This document shows positions 36,175 to 43,763 of a stretch of DNA of 64,000 bases, in pieces. Origin of the DNA: Pseudomonas atagonensis (GTDB taxonomy: Bacteria > Pseudomonadota > Gammaproteobacteria > Pseudomonadales > Pseudomonadaceae). A program made the translations under genes and the position numbers. The notes beneath the pieces were generated by a model that was not told where the DNA came from, searched no databases, and saw nothing but the letters and a program-made list of their open reading frames with translations. The DNA lies in assembly GCF_011369485.1 (NCBI RefSeq), contig NZ_VXCA01000042.1:1-64000 (forward strand), given 5' to 3'. Each line of letters opens with the position of its first letter. Within the stretch, counting starts at the first letter, position 1.

Positions 36175-36937
36175 CGATTTCGGCCTCAGCCCGAATGAAA
36201 ACGCGGTGATCTTCGCCGCGTTCCAGGCCGGGGTCATCAGTTCCGCCACGGCCATGGCGACCATGCCGGCGTTCGAAGCGGCATGCGCCATGGCCCGTCA
36301 TTCCTTGCTCGAAGGCCGGGTCGGCCTGCATTTTAACCTGACCTACGGACGCCCACTGAGCCAGGCGATTCTGGCCCGGCGCAACTTCTGCGATGGCTAC
36401 GGCGTGTTCGACCTCAGCCTGCCACGCCACAGGCTGTGGCTCAGCCGTGAAGACCGCGACGCCGTGCGCGAAGAATTGCAGGCGCAGTGGCAGCGTTGCG
36501 TCGATCACGGCTTGCGACCAAGCCACATCGACTCGCATCAACACGTGCACAACATCTGGCCGATTGGCAAGATCGTCGCGCGCTTCGCCGCACATCAAGG
36601 CGTGCCGATTCGCCTGGCGCGCAACCTGGGGCAAAACCTCAACCTGCCGAAACGCGTATTCAAAGGCTTGCTCAACTGGCGCCTGCAAGGCCTGGCCGGC
36701 GTCACGGCCGATTACGTCTGCACGCCGATTGACTTGCGCAACGACATTGCGCCGACCGACGGCGTGCTGGAAATCGTCGCTCACCCGACTCAACTCGGCA
36801 GCGACTTCGGTGATGCCTATCTCAACCCCGACGAATCCCTGAGCCGCGTGCTAGAGCAGCGGCTGGCGGGGGTTCAACGGGTTTCCTATGCCGACTTAAA
36901 CAAGGATTTTCTACGCGGTGCCGCGGCACTCGATTGA
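36146..36937 (+). CDS. ChbG/HpnK (YdjC) family deacetylase
   Basis: 263 residues. Metal-dependent carbohydrate N-deacetylase family: N-terminal IVNADDFGLSPNEN gives the Asp pair, and 'SHIDSHQHVHNIWPIG' from about residue 127 gives the His ligands. 'VGLHFNLTYGRPL' is also typical. Second deacetylase of the locus, differing in fold from the NodB type at 29901. It starts 29 bp inside the previous gene, so the two are likely coupled. Confidence 0.88.
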   Translation: MPRQVIVNADDFGLSPNENAVIFAAFQAGVISSATAMATMPAFEAACAMARHSLLEGRVGLHFNLTYGRPLSQAILARRNFCDGYGVFDLSLPRHRLWLSREDRDAVREELQAQWQRCVDHGLRPSHIDSHQHVHNIWPIGKIVARFAAHQGVPIRLARNLGQNLNLPKRVFKGLLNWRLQGLAGVTADYVCTPIDLRNDIAPTDGVLEIVAHPTQLGSDFGDAYLNPDESLSRVLEQRLAGVQRVSYADLNKDFLRGAAALD

Positions 36938-37051
36938 CTTACATACCTTGCAATACTTTCGAAGATGGCACTTTGAAATGTACGCGCAAGGGTGATCTAT
37001 ACCCACAAAAGCACCATCCACAACACCCGGGCTACGGCCACGGAGGGCATC

Positions 37052-37744
37052 ATGAGTGTCATCGAAAAACTACAAGAACGCATCCGTCAGAAAGGCCTCG
37101 GTCGCACCCTCGGCACGTTGTGGAAACGCTACGTGTTCTTCCATTGGGAACTGCTGTGGATGGAACGCGACCTGGTCAGCCCGGTACCGCCGCACAAACT
37201 GCGTCCGTACGAAGGCCTGCGCAAAGTCGACATCACCCCGCAGAATGCCGGGGCGTTCGGCAAGCATTTTGGTGATCGTGTGGACACCATGGCGGAACTG
37301 GCCGCCGAAGGTCACACCGGGCACATGTACCTCGACGCTGACGGCCACGCGGTGGCGTTTATCTGGGGCAGTATTCGCGACTACCACGACCGCCATTACT
37401 ACGGCTGCACCTTCCCGGTGAAGCCTGGCGAGTTCTTTGAGTTTGGTGGCGAAATGACCCGCACCTATTTCGGCAGCAGCCTGTCGGTGGATGTGCAGGT
37501 CGCGCTGTGGGAAGCCATGGCGGCGCAGGGTTGCAACAAGGTGGTGGATGTTTGCGAGACGCACAATATTCCGGCGCTGAAACTGCATATCCGCATGGGT
37601 TATCACGAACAGGGGCGTGTGATGCACGTCTACTGCCTGTTGGGTCGCTGGAAGTTTTTCCGTGAAACGCGGTACGAGGGTTCACGCCTGGACCCGCTGC
37701 GCAAACCGGGGCGGCCGGTGGTGAGTGCGGCGGCGCAGGCTTGA
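37052..37744 (+). CDS. GNAT-like acyltransferase, paralogue B
   Basis: 230 residues from ATG at 37052 with GGAGGG upstream; an earlier in-frame start would add 20 unlikely residues. Nearly the same plan and much of the same sequence as the protein at 34296 (ELLWMERDLVSPVPPH, DTMAELAAEGHTGHM, VKPGEFFEFGGEMTR, NKVVDVCETHNIPALKLHIRMGY, FFRETRYEGSRLDPLRKP). A duplicate made within the locus. A 114-bp gap before it may hold its own promoter, though I see no convincing -35/-10. Confidence 0.8.
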   Translation: MSVIEKLQERIRQKGLGRTLGTLWKRYVFFHWELLWMERDLVSPVPPHKLRPYEGLRKVDITPQNAGAFGKHFGDRVDTMAELAAEGHTGHMYLDADGHAVAFIWGSIRDYHDRHYYGCTFPVKPGEFFEFGGEMTRTYFGSSLSVDVQVALWEAMAAQGCNKVVDVCETHNIPALKLHIRMGYHEQGRVMHVYCLLGRWKFFRETRYEGSRLDPLRKPGRPVVSAAAQA

Positions 37745-37778
37745 TACATCCTTGAAATGTGTGGCGGTTTTAAAGCCA

Positions 37779-37857
37779 CCTTCCCGAGCAAGCCCGCTCC
37801 CACACTGGATCTGCGTTGTACACAAATCCCATGTGGGAGCGGGCTTGCTCGCGAAGG
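37779..37857. repeat. REP element pair
   Basis: CGAGCAAGCCCGCTCCCACA and its mirror GTGGGAGCGGGCTTGCTCGC face each other across about 35 bases, between convergent genes at the end of the polysaccharide locus; it may also act as a terminator. Confidence 0.88.
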
Positions 37858-37880
37858 CGCCAGTTCGGGCAATAAATTCT

Positions 37881-38687
37881 TCAGCCTTTGCTGGCAACCA
37901 ACGTAAAGCACATCGGCATCTGCGCTTCCTGATTCAAATACTGGTCATACAGCTCTTCCCGATTCGAATGCGCATACTCCCTGAAATGCGCAATGTTCAG
38001 CCCCGCCGAAATCGCACCGCTGAAGATCGCGCCAAGGTTGTGCACGAACCAGTAGGACTTCGCCACCTGCTGCTCGACCTTTCCGACATAGACAATCGGC
38101 TCTTCCTGCACGAAGGGCTCGGCGCGGAAGTAGGAGGTGGCAAGGCGATACGGGTCGGCAGCGTCGGGATCGACCATTTCCAGAAACGGGTGGGTTTCGT
38201 AAATAACCAGTTTGCCGCCCGGTTTCAGCGTCGAGGCCACGTGACGGAAAAACTCGCCAATGTCGGGCATCCAGTTGAGGACACCGATGGTGATCAGCGC
38301 CACGTCGAAGCGGTGGTGCAGCGACGCCGGCAGGTGATGGATATCGGCCTCGATGAATTCGGCGTTGTACGCCGAGCGCCGATTCAGTTCGCGGGCCTGC
38401 TCAAGGAACGCCTGCGATTGATCAACACCAACGACACTGCGCGCGCCAAGGGCAAACAGCGAAAGACTTTCGCGACCGTTGTTGCAGCCCAGTTGAATCA
38501 ACTCTTTACCCTCAACCCCGACCTGCTCCAGCAAGCCGTGCAACGTCTCGTCAAGGCAAGAGAAGTCGGCCTGCGCGACCTCGTTCAGCAGGGCTTGCCA
38601 GTCAGGCGAATCCTCATGGTGGCGGGCGGAATCGTTCCACGCCTGTCGATTGCTCTCGATGGCGTTTTTATTGTTCGGCACTTCCAT
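37881..38687 (-). CDS. Class I SAM-dependent methyltransferase
   Basis: 268 residues, ATG preceded by GGAG. Motif I ELIQLGCNNGRESLSLFALG (about 62-81), then VVGVDQSQAFLEQA and 'VALITIGVLNWMPDIGEFFRHVASTLKPGGKLVIYETHPFLEM', the normal Rossmann-like methyltransferase core. The C-terminal part resembles methyltransferases of small molecules. Substrate unknown; stand-alone, convergent with the polysaccharide locus. Confidence 0.85.
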   Translation of the reverse strand: MEVPNNKNAIESNRQAWNDSARHHEDSPDWQALLNEVAQADFSCLDETLHGLLEQVGVEGKELIQLGCNNGRESLSLFALGARSVVGVDQSQAFLEQARELNRRSAYNAEFIEADIHHLPASLHHRFDVALITIGVLNWMPDIGEFFRHVASTLKPGGKLVIYETHPFLEMVDPDAADPYRLATSYFRAEPFVQEEPIVYVGKVEQQVAKSYWFVHNLGAIFSGAISAGLNIAHFREYAHSNREELYDQYLNQEAQMPMCFTLVASKG

Positions 38688-38865
38688 GGCGCACTCCGGA
38701 TGATGCTCGTGATTGAGCGGGCCAAAGTCTAGAACAGCGCGGTCGTTGCGGTTGTTGCAAACTTGTAAGCCGAACGCTGTGGAAGGCTGCTCCTACAAAC
38801 GATGAAGTTCTCGCCTACAAATACCGGCGATTTTTCCAAGACCAGTAGACGAACGGACTGACTGT

Positions 38866-38890
38866 GCACGTGTATCTATTTGGATACAGT
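38866..38890. promoter_or_regulatory. Possible operator palindrome before the antitoxin
   Basis: TGTATC-TATTTG-GATACA forms a perfect 6-bp inverted repeat about 30 bases before the antitoxin start, a plausible autoregulation site for a HigA-like repressor. Confidence 0.4.
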
Positions 38891-38920
38891 CGAGCGGTTG
38901 ATCACAAAGAAGGTTTAACC

Positions 38921-39229
38921 ATGAGCCAGACCTTGACGAATTTCGATATGGCCGTGCTGCTGGACAGTGACGAAGCCATCAGCGAGTACCTGTCCCAGGT
39001 TCTTGCAGATGGGGATAACGACGAGTTTCTTCGCGCAATCGGCTATGTGCTCAAGGCGCGCGGAATGACGCAGATAGCCAAGAAATCAGGTATGGGTCGC
39101 GAGAGTCTGTACAAGGCATTCGCACCGGGTGCGAAACCGCGTTTCGACACCGTTCTAAAAGTCATTCATGCCCTTGGCATTGATCTTTGTGCACAGCCTG
39201 GGCATGGCAAGCCCGCTCCCACCATTTGA
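38921..39229 (+). CDS. Orphan HigA-like antitoxin (addiction-module antidote)
   Basis: 102 residues from ATG at 38921 with AAGAAGG upstream. Matches the putative addiction-module antidote family: 'FDMAVLLDSDEAISEYLSQVLADGDNDEFLRAIGYVLKARGMTQIAKKSGMGRESLYKAFAPGAKPRFDTVLKVIHALGI', with a helix-turn-helix at MTQIAKKSGMGRESLYKA. No RelE/HigB-type toxin gene precedes or follows it. Its last residues (GHGKPAPTI) are encoded by DNA that reads as half of a REP element, so the original C-terminus seems replaced. Confidence 0.75.
   Translation: MSQTLTNFDMAVLLDSDEAISEYLSQVLADGDNDEFLRAIGYVLKARGMTQIAKKSGMGRESLYKAFAPGAKPRFDTVLKVIHALGIDLCAQPGHGKPAPTI
39206..39228 (+). repeat. Half REP element forming the antitoxin 3' end
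   Basis: GGCAAGCCCGCTCCCACCAT matches the REP arm at 37786-37804 (GCAAGCCCGCTCCCACA) but lies inside the coding sequence and supplies its stop. Confidence 0.6.
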
Positions 39230-39241
39230 TTTGTATTAGGA

Positions 39242-40141
39242 TCAGAGACCGACTTCGCTGTGGTTGAGGCGTTCACGCAAAAACTCGACCAGCGCCTGCA
39301 CCGGGCGCGACGCCTGCCGATGTTGCGGATACACCGCCGACAGCGTCAGCGGCTCCGGGCGTAGATCATCCAGCACCGGCACCAGTCGTCCCTCCTTCAG
39401 CGCCGCACCGACGATGAACGTGGGCAGATAGGTGATGCCCATTCCCTGCACCGCTGCATCCCTCAGTAATTCACCGTTATTGACGCGCATGCGCCCGGTG
39501 ACATTCACCAGTTGCGGCTTGCCCTGCCCTGCATTGAACCGCCACTGCACCGACCGCCCGTGGCCGTAAGGCAAACAGTCATGGCTGAGCAGATCCTCAG
39601 GCTTGAGCGGTGTGCCGCGTTCGGCGAGATAAGCCGGGCTAGCGCAGTACACCCGCTCAATCGACGCAATGCGCCGAGCGATCAGCGTCGAGTCCTCCAG
39701 CACGCCAATGCGCAGCGCCAGGTCATAGCCCTCACCGAGCAAGTCCACCGGCCGATCACTCAGATCGACTTCCACCGTGACTTCCCGATAGCGCTGCAAG
39801 AACAACGGCAGCAGGCAACCGAGATGCGCGACGGCAAATGACAGCGGCGCACTCAGGCGAATCGTCCCCCGTGGTTCGGCAGTCTGCCCGGCGATGCCCT
39901 GCTCGACCTGTTCCACCTCGCCCAGCAAACGCAGCGCTGACTCGTAATAACTCTGGCCCAGCGGCGTGACGTCGAGACGCCGGGTCGAGCGGTTGAGCAA
40001 GCGCACGCCCAAACGTTCCTCTAGCTGCATCAACCGACGGCTGACGAACTGCTTGGACAGGCCCAACTGATCGGCCGCAGCGGTGAAGCTGCCGGAGTCC
40101 ATGACCTGGCAAAAAATACGCATGTCTTCGAACGGGTTCAT
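39242..40141 (-). CDS. LysR family transcriptional regulator
   Basis: 299 residues from ATG at 40141 (MNPFEDMRIFCQVMDSGSFTAAADQLGLSKQFVSRRLMQLEERLGVRLLNRSTRR). N-terminal winged helix-turn-helix and a substrate-binding domain (IRLSAPLSFAVAHLGCLLPLFLQRY onward). It belongs to the AaeR/DhcR-like branch by its 'RRLDVTPLGQSYYE' segment. Divergent from the esterase gene at 40305 across 163 bp, so it probably controls that gene. Confidence 0.9.
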   Translation of the reverse strand: MNPFEDMRIFCQVMDSGSFTAAADQLGLSKQFVSRRLMQLEERLGVRLLNRSTRRLDVTPLGQSYYESALRLLGEVEQVEQGIAGQTAEPRGTIRLSAPLSFAVAHLGCLLPLFLQRYREVTVEVDLSDRPVDLLGEGYDLALRIGVLEDSTLIARRIASIERVYCASPAYLAERGTPLKPEDLLSHDCLPYGHGRSVQWRFNAGQGKPQLVNVTGRMRVNNGELLRDAAVQGMGITYLPTFIVGAALKEGRLVPVLDDLRPEPLTLSAVYPQHRQASRPVQALVEFLRERLNHSEVGL

Positions 40142-40304
40142 TGTCACTCTCTGGTGGACAGTTAAACGCTTTATAGCCGCTTTTTCACTTTTCGGCACCC
40201 CATTAATCTGTGCTCACGGTGTTGCTGAGGCCTGCAGCCCAGCGCCGCAGCAGCCCGATCCCAAGGCATACAAAAAACTCAAACGACTTAAAAAGGAATT
40301 GCAC

Positions 40305-41321
40305 ATGAACATCAAGAAAACCCTCGCCGCTTCCCTCCTCGCCCTGTCCATCGGCAACGCTTTTGCCGCCGAAGGTTCGGCTGTCGAACACAACACCCAG
40401 GCCTTTCTCGATGCCCTCGCCGCCGGCGGTGGCAAACCGCTGGAGCAAATGAGCCCGAAAGACGCCCGTGCGGTACTGACCGGTGCCCAGGCTTCGGTAA
40501 AGGTTGACCTGTCCGGTGTGGAAGTCAGCGACAAGGCAATCACGGTGGACGGCCAGACGATCAACCTGAAAGTGGTGCGTCCGGCCAAGGTCAAAGGCGA
40601 GTTGCCGGTGTTCATGTTCTTCCACGGTGGCGGCTGGGTGCTGGGCGATTATCCGACCCACCAGCGGCTGATTCGTGATCTGGTAGTGGGCTCTGGCGCG
40701 GTGGCGGTGTACGTCGATTACACGCCGTCGCCAGAAGCGCAGTTCCCGACCGCGATCAATCAGGCTTACGCCGCGACAAAATGGGTGGCCGGGCACGGCA
40801 AGCAAATCGGTGTCGACGGCAAGCGTCTGGCGGTGGCCGGCAACAGCGTCGGCGGCAACATGGCGGCGGTTGTGGCGCTGATGGCCAAGGAACAGAAAAC
40901 CCCGGCCCTGCGCTTCCAGTTGCTGATGTGGCCGGTGACCAACGCACAGTTCGACGACGGCTCCTACCAGCAATTCGCCGAGGGCCACTTCCTGACCAAG
41001 GGCATGATGCAGTGGTTCTGGGACAACTACACAACCAACCCGGCCGAGCGTGCACAGATTCACGCCTCGCCGCTTAATGCCAGCGCCGAACAGCTCAAAG
41101 GCCTGCCTGCGGCCCTGGTGCAGACCGCCGAATTCGACGTGCTGCGCGATGAAGGCGAAGGCTATGCGCGGCACCTTGATGCAGCCGGTGTGGCGGTGAC
41201 CTCGGTGCGCTACAACGGGATGATTCACGACTTTGGCCTGCTCAATCCGCTGAGTCAGATTCCCGAAGTGAAAGCGGCGGTGCGTCAGGCGGCGGCTGAG
41301 TTGAAGACCCATTTGAACTGA
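40305..41321 (+). CDS. Secreted alpha/beta hydrolase (HSL/acetylesterase family)
   Basis: 338 residues from ATG at 40305 after AAAAGGAA; signal MNIKKTLAASLLALSIGNAFAAEGS. Oxyanion motif HGGGW at about 107-111, nucleophile Ser181 in GNSVGG, acid Asp in 'TAEFDVLRDEG' and His in 'MIHDFGL'. Periplasmic or secreted esterase/lipase acting on short acyl esters. Likely regulated by the divergent LysR gene. Confidence 0.9.
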   Translation: MNIKKTLAASLLALSIGNAFAAEGSAVEHNTQAFLDALAAGGGKPLEQMSPKDARAVLTGAQASVKVDLSGVEVSDKAITVDGQTINLKVVRPAKVKGELPVFMFFHGGGWVLGDYPTHQRLIRDLVVGSGAVAVYVDYTPSPEAQFPTAINQAYAATKWVAGHGKQIGVDGKRLAVAGNSVGGNMAAVVALMAKEQKTPALRFQLLMWPVTNAQFDDGSYQQFAEGHFLTKGMMQWFWDNYTTNPAERAQIHASPLNASAEQLKGLPAALVQTAEFDVLRDEGEGYARHLDAAGVAVTSVRYNGMIHDFGLLNPLSQIPEVKAAVRQAAAELKTHLN

Positions 41322-41381
41322 TCCTCCAGGCAATGCCACACGCCCTCGTGTGGCAATGCTGAGATTGCAGTGATCAGATTT

Positions 41382-41516
41382 TGTGGCGAGGGGACTTGCC
41401 CCCGTTGGCCTGCGCAGCAGGCCCAGCCCCTTGCAACAAGGTTCGTCTGCCAAAACGTGCCAGCTGGTTCTGCGACTGCTCCGCAGCCGAACGGGGATAA
41501 ATCCCCTCGCCACAGG
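41382..41516. repeat. REP element pair, long form
   Basis: TGTGGCGAGGGGACTTGCCC and mirrored CCCCTCGCCACAGG enclose about 100 bases with related words (CTGCGCAGCAG, GACTGCTCCGCAGC). It fills most of the gap between esterase and channel genes. Confidence 0.85.
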
Positions 41517-41573
41517 TTTTTCCACCGCAACATTTTTATCGGCAGCAGAAACCCCCGCAGATCGGAGTCTTCC

Positions 41574-43001
41574 ATGTCCTTCCTCCTCACCCACCTGCTG
41601 TCCCTGAGCGCTGCTCTGCTGTTGGTTGACGCCGTGCTGTGGCACTTCTCGCCATTCACCCATCGTGCGCCACGAGTGGGTATTCGACTGGTGTTGTTTC
41701 TGGCGTTCTCGGCGCTGGTGATCAATGCCGGTGTCAGTCCATTGCAGGCACCGATGTTTGCAGATGAACGCGTGGCGCAACTCGGTGCGACGGCGTTGGG
41801 CATTCTCTGGTGGCTGTACGCCGCGCGGGTGTTGACCGAGGTGATAGGCCTGGTGCTGATGCGCCGCATCGGTCACAGCGGGCGGCTGTTGCAGGACGTC
41901 ATCGGTGCGTTGGTGTTTCTCGCGGCCATCGTCGCAGCGGCCGGTTATGTACTGGAGTTGCCGGTCAAAGGTTTGCTGGCGACCTCCGGCGTGGTCGCCA
42001 TCGTCGTCGGTCTGGCGCTGCAAAGCACCCTTGCCGACGTGTTTTCCGGCATTGTCCTCAACACCACCAAGCCCTATCAAGTGGACGATTTCGTGGTGAT
42101 CGACGGCGTCGAAGGCAAGGTGCTCGACATCGACTGGCGCGCCACGCACCTGCTGACCAGCGCCGGCACCATGGCCGTGGTGCCGAACTCGGTGGCGGCC
42201 AAGGCAAAGATCGTCAACCTCAGCCGCCCGAGCAACATGCACGGCGTGTCGATCAGCATCCAGGTGCCCAACCACATCCGCCCGCGCCGGGTGCTCGATG
42301 CACTGGATCGGACTCTGCAAGGCAGCAGCAATCTGTTGCTCACGCCCGCGCCGAAAGCGCTGCTCAAAGAGGCCGGCGAAACCATGTCGACTTACGTCGC
42401 CAGCGGTTTCATCGCTGAACTGGGCAAGAAAGGCGAAGTGCGCAATCAACTGTTCGACCTCGCCCACCGCCATCTCGAAGCCGCCGGTATTTCGCGGCAT
42501 CCGGACGGCGTGATCGAACCGTCGAGCCGCGCCCGTGCGCTGCTCGATGAAGTGAAGATCTTCCGCTCGCTGAGCGCCGAAGAGCGTGACCGTCTCGCCG
42601 AATCGATGGTCGCGCAGCAGTATGCGGCGGGCCAGGTGGTGCTGGATCTGGAGGAAGTGCCGGACAGCCTGTTCGTGATCGCCACCGGCGTGGTCAGTGC
42701 CACGGTGCCCGACGGCAATGGCCAGACCGAAGCCGGGCGCATGGGCCCAAGCGAAGTCATGGGTGAACAGAGCATCCTCGCCGATACGCCGTCGCAAGCG
42801 ACGTTCACGGCACTGACGTCGTCGATCATTTATCGGCTCGACAAGAATCTCACTCGCCAGTGCATGGAACAGCGCAGCGAGGTGAGCCGAGCGTTGAACA
42901 AGTTGCAGGCGGTGCGTCAGCAGAACAGTCGCCTCGCGTTGATGGCCAAACCGGCGCCAGTGAGGAAAGGTGGGTTTCTCGGTTGGTTGCAAAAGCGCTG
43001 A
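41574..43001 (+). CDS. MscS-type mechanosensitive channel fused to cyclic-nucleotide-binding domain
   Basis: 475 residues from ATG at 41574 (CGGAG upstream). Four or five N-terminal membrane helices; the pore helix region 'VKGLLATSGVVAIVVGLALQSTLADVFSGIVLNTTKPYQVDDFVVIDGVEGKVLDIDWRATHLLTSAGTMAVVPNS' is the MscS core (about 140-205). From about 325 a cNMP domain (IFRSLSAEERDRLAESM, AAGQVVLDLEEVPDSLFVIATGVV, MGPSEVMGEQSILADTPSQAT). This is the bCNG/MscS-like class. Whether it binds cAMP or gates by tension is unknown. Confidence 0.9.
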   Translation: MSFLLTHLLSLSAALLLVDAVLWHFSPFTHRAPRVGIRLVLFLAFSALVINAGVSPLQAPMFADERVAQLGATALGILWWLYAARVLTEVIGLVLMRRIGHSGRLLQDVIGALVFLAAIVAAAGYVLELPVKGLLATSGVVAIVVGLALQSTLADVFSGIVLNTTKPYQVDDFVVIDGVEGKVLDIDWRATHLLTSAGTMAVVPNSVAAKAKIVNLSRPSNMHGVSISIQVPNHIRPRRVLDALDRTLQGSSNLLLTPAPKALLKEAGETMSTYVASGFIAELGKKGEVRNQLFDLAHRHLEAAGISRHPDGVIEPSSRARALLDEVKIFRSLSAEERDRLAESMVAQQYAAGQVVLDLEEVPDSLFVIATGVVSATVPDGNGQTEAGRMGPSEVMGEQSILADTPSQATFTALTSSIIYRLDKNLTRQCMEQRSEVSRALNKLQAVRQQNSRLALMAKPAPVRKGGFLGWLQKR

Positions 43002-43031
43002 CCAGCGTGCGCCTCTTCCAGGTGCCTATAA

Positions 43032-43057
43032 AAATGCCCGCAATCAAGCGGGCATTT
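43032..43057. terminator. Bidirectional terminator
   Basis: AAATGCCCGC and GCGGGCATTT form a perfect 10-bp stem with an AATCAA loop between two convergent genes. Confidence 0.88.
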
Positions 43058-43070
43058 TCAATTCACACGA

Positions 43071-43694
43071 TTACTTGGCCGTGAACTTGGTGTAGCTGTT
43101 GATCAGGTTGCGGTAGTTCGGCAGACGTTCCGACAGCAGGTGCGCCAGGCCTTCCATGTCGTTGCGCCAGTCGCCCTGCAGCTCGCACGCCACCGAGAAC
43201 CAGTTCAACAGCTGTGCGCCGGCCGCCGACATCCGCGCCCATGCTGCTTGCTGCACGGTGGTGTTGAAAGTGCCGGACGAGTCGGTCACCACGAACACGT
43301 CGTAGCCTTCGGCGATGGCCGACAAGGTCGGGAACGCTACGCACACGTCAGTCACCACACCGGCGATGATCAGTTGCTTGCGACCGGTAGCCTTGATGGC
43401 CTTGACGAAGTCTTCGTTGTCCCACGCGTTGATCTGACCCGGACGCTGAATGAACGGCGCGTCCGGAAACTGCTCGCGCAGTTCAGGCACGATCGGGCCG
43501 TTCGGGCCTGCGTCGAAGCTGGTGGTCAGAATGGTCGGCAGTTTGAAGAACTTGGCGATGTCGCCCAGCGCCAGCACGTTGTTCTTGAACTCGTTCGGCG
43601 TGAAGTCCTGCACCAGTGAGATCAGACCGGTCTGGTGGTCGACCAGCAGCACAACCGCATCATCTTTGTTCAGACGCTTGTAAGGAACGCTCAT
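43071..43694 (-). CDS. Isochorismatase-family hydrolase (YcaC-like)
   Basis: 207 residues, AGGAG before the ATG. Cysteine hydrolase fold: catalytic Asp19 in VVLLVDHQTG, a polar centre near 'IQRPGQINAWDN' and nucleophile Cys118 in GVVTDVCVAF. Full length and similar to E. coli YcaC, an octameric enzyme of unsettled substrate. Last gene of a set running amidohydrolase-YcaC, 69 bp after the amidohydrolase. Confidence 0.9.
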   Translation of the reverse strand: MSVPYKRLNKDDAVVLLVDHQTGLISLVQDFTPNEFKNNVLALGDIAKFFKLPTILTTSFDAGPNGPIVPELREQFPDAPFIQRPGQINAWDNEDFVKAIKATGRKQLIIAGVVTDVCVAFPTLSAIAEGYDVFVVTDSSGTFNTTVQQAAWARMSAAGAQLLNWFSVACELQGDWRNDMEGLAHLLSERLPNYRNLINSYTKFTAK

Positions 43695-43763
43695 GGGGAA
43701 ACTCCTGGTTGGATGGATGTGATGTCAAGCGCCGTACCGAGAGGACGGCGCGTTTGGGGGAAA

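Noticed and set aside
37779-37857. Possible CRISPR or transposon end
   Set aside because: A single mirrored pair with typical REP words, no repeat-spacer series and no transposase nearby.
40203-42992. 929-codon open frame on the minus strand
   Set aside because: It runs antisense through the esterase and the MscS-like gene, both of which have strong family motifs, and its own translation is His/Arg/Gln-rich without any domain; a typical high-GC shadow.
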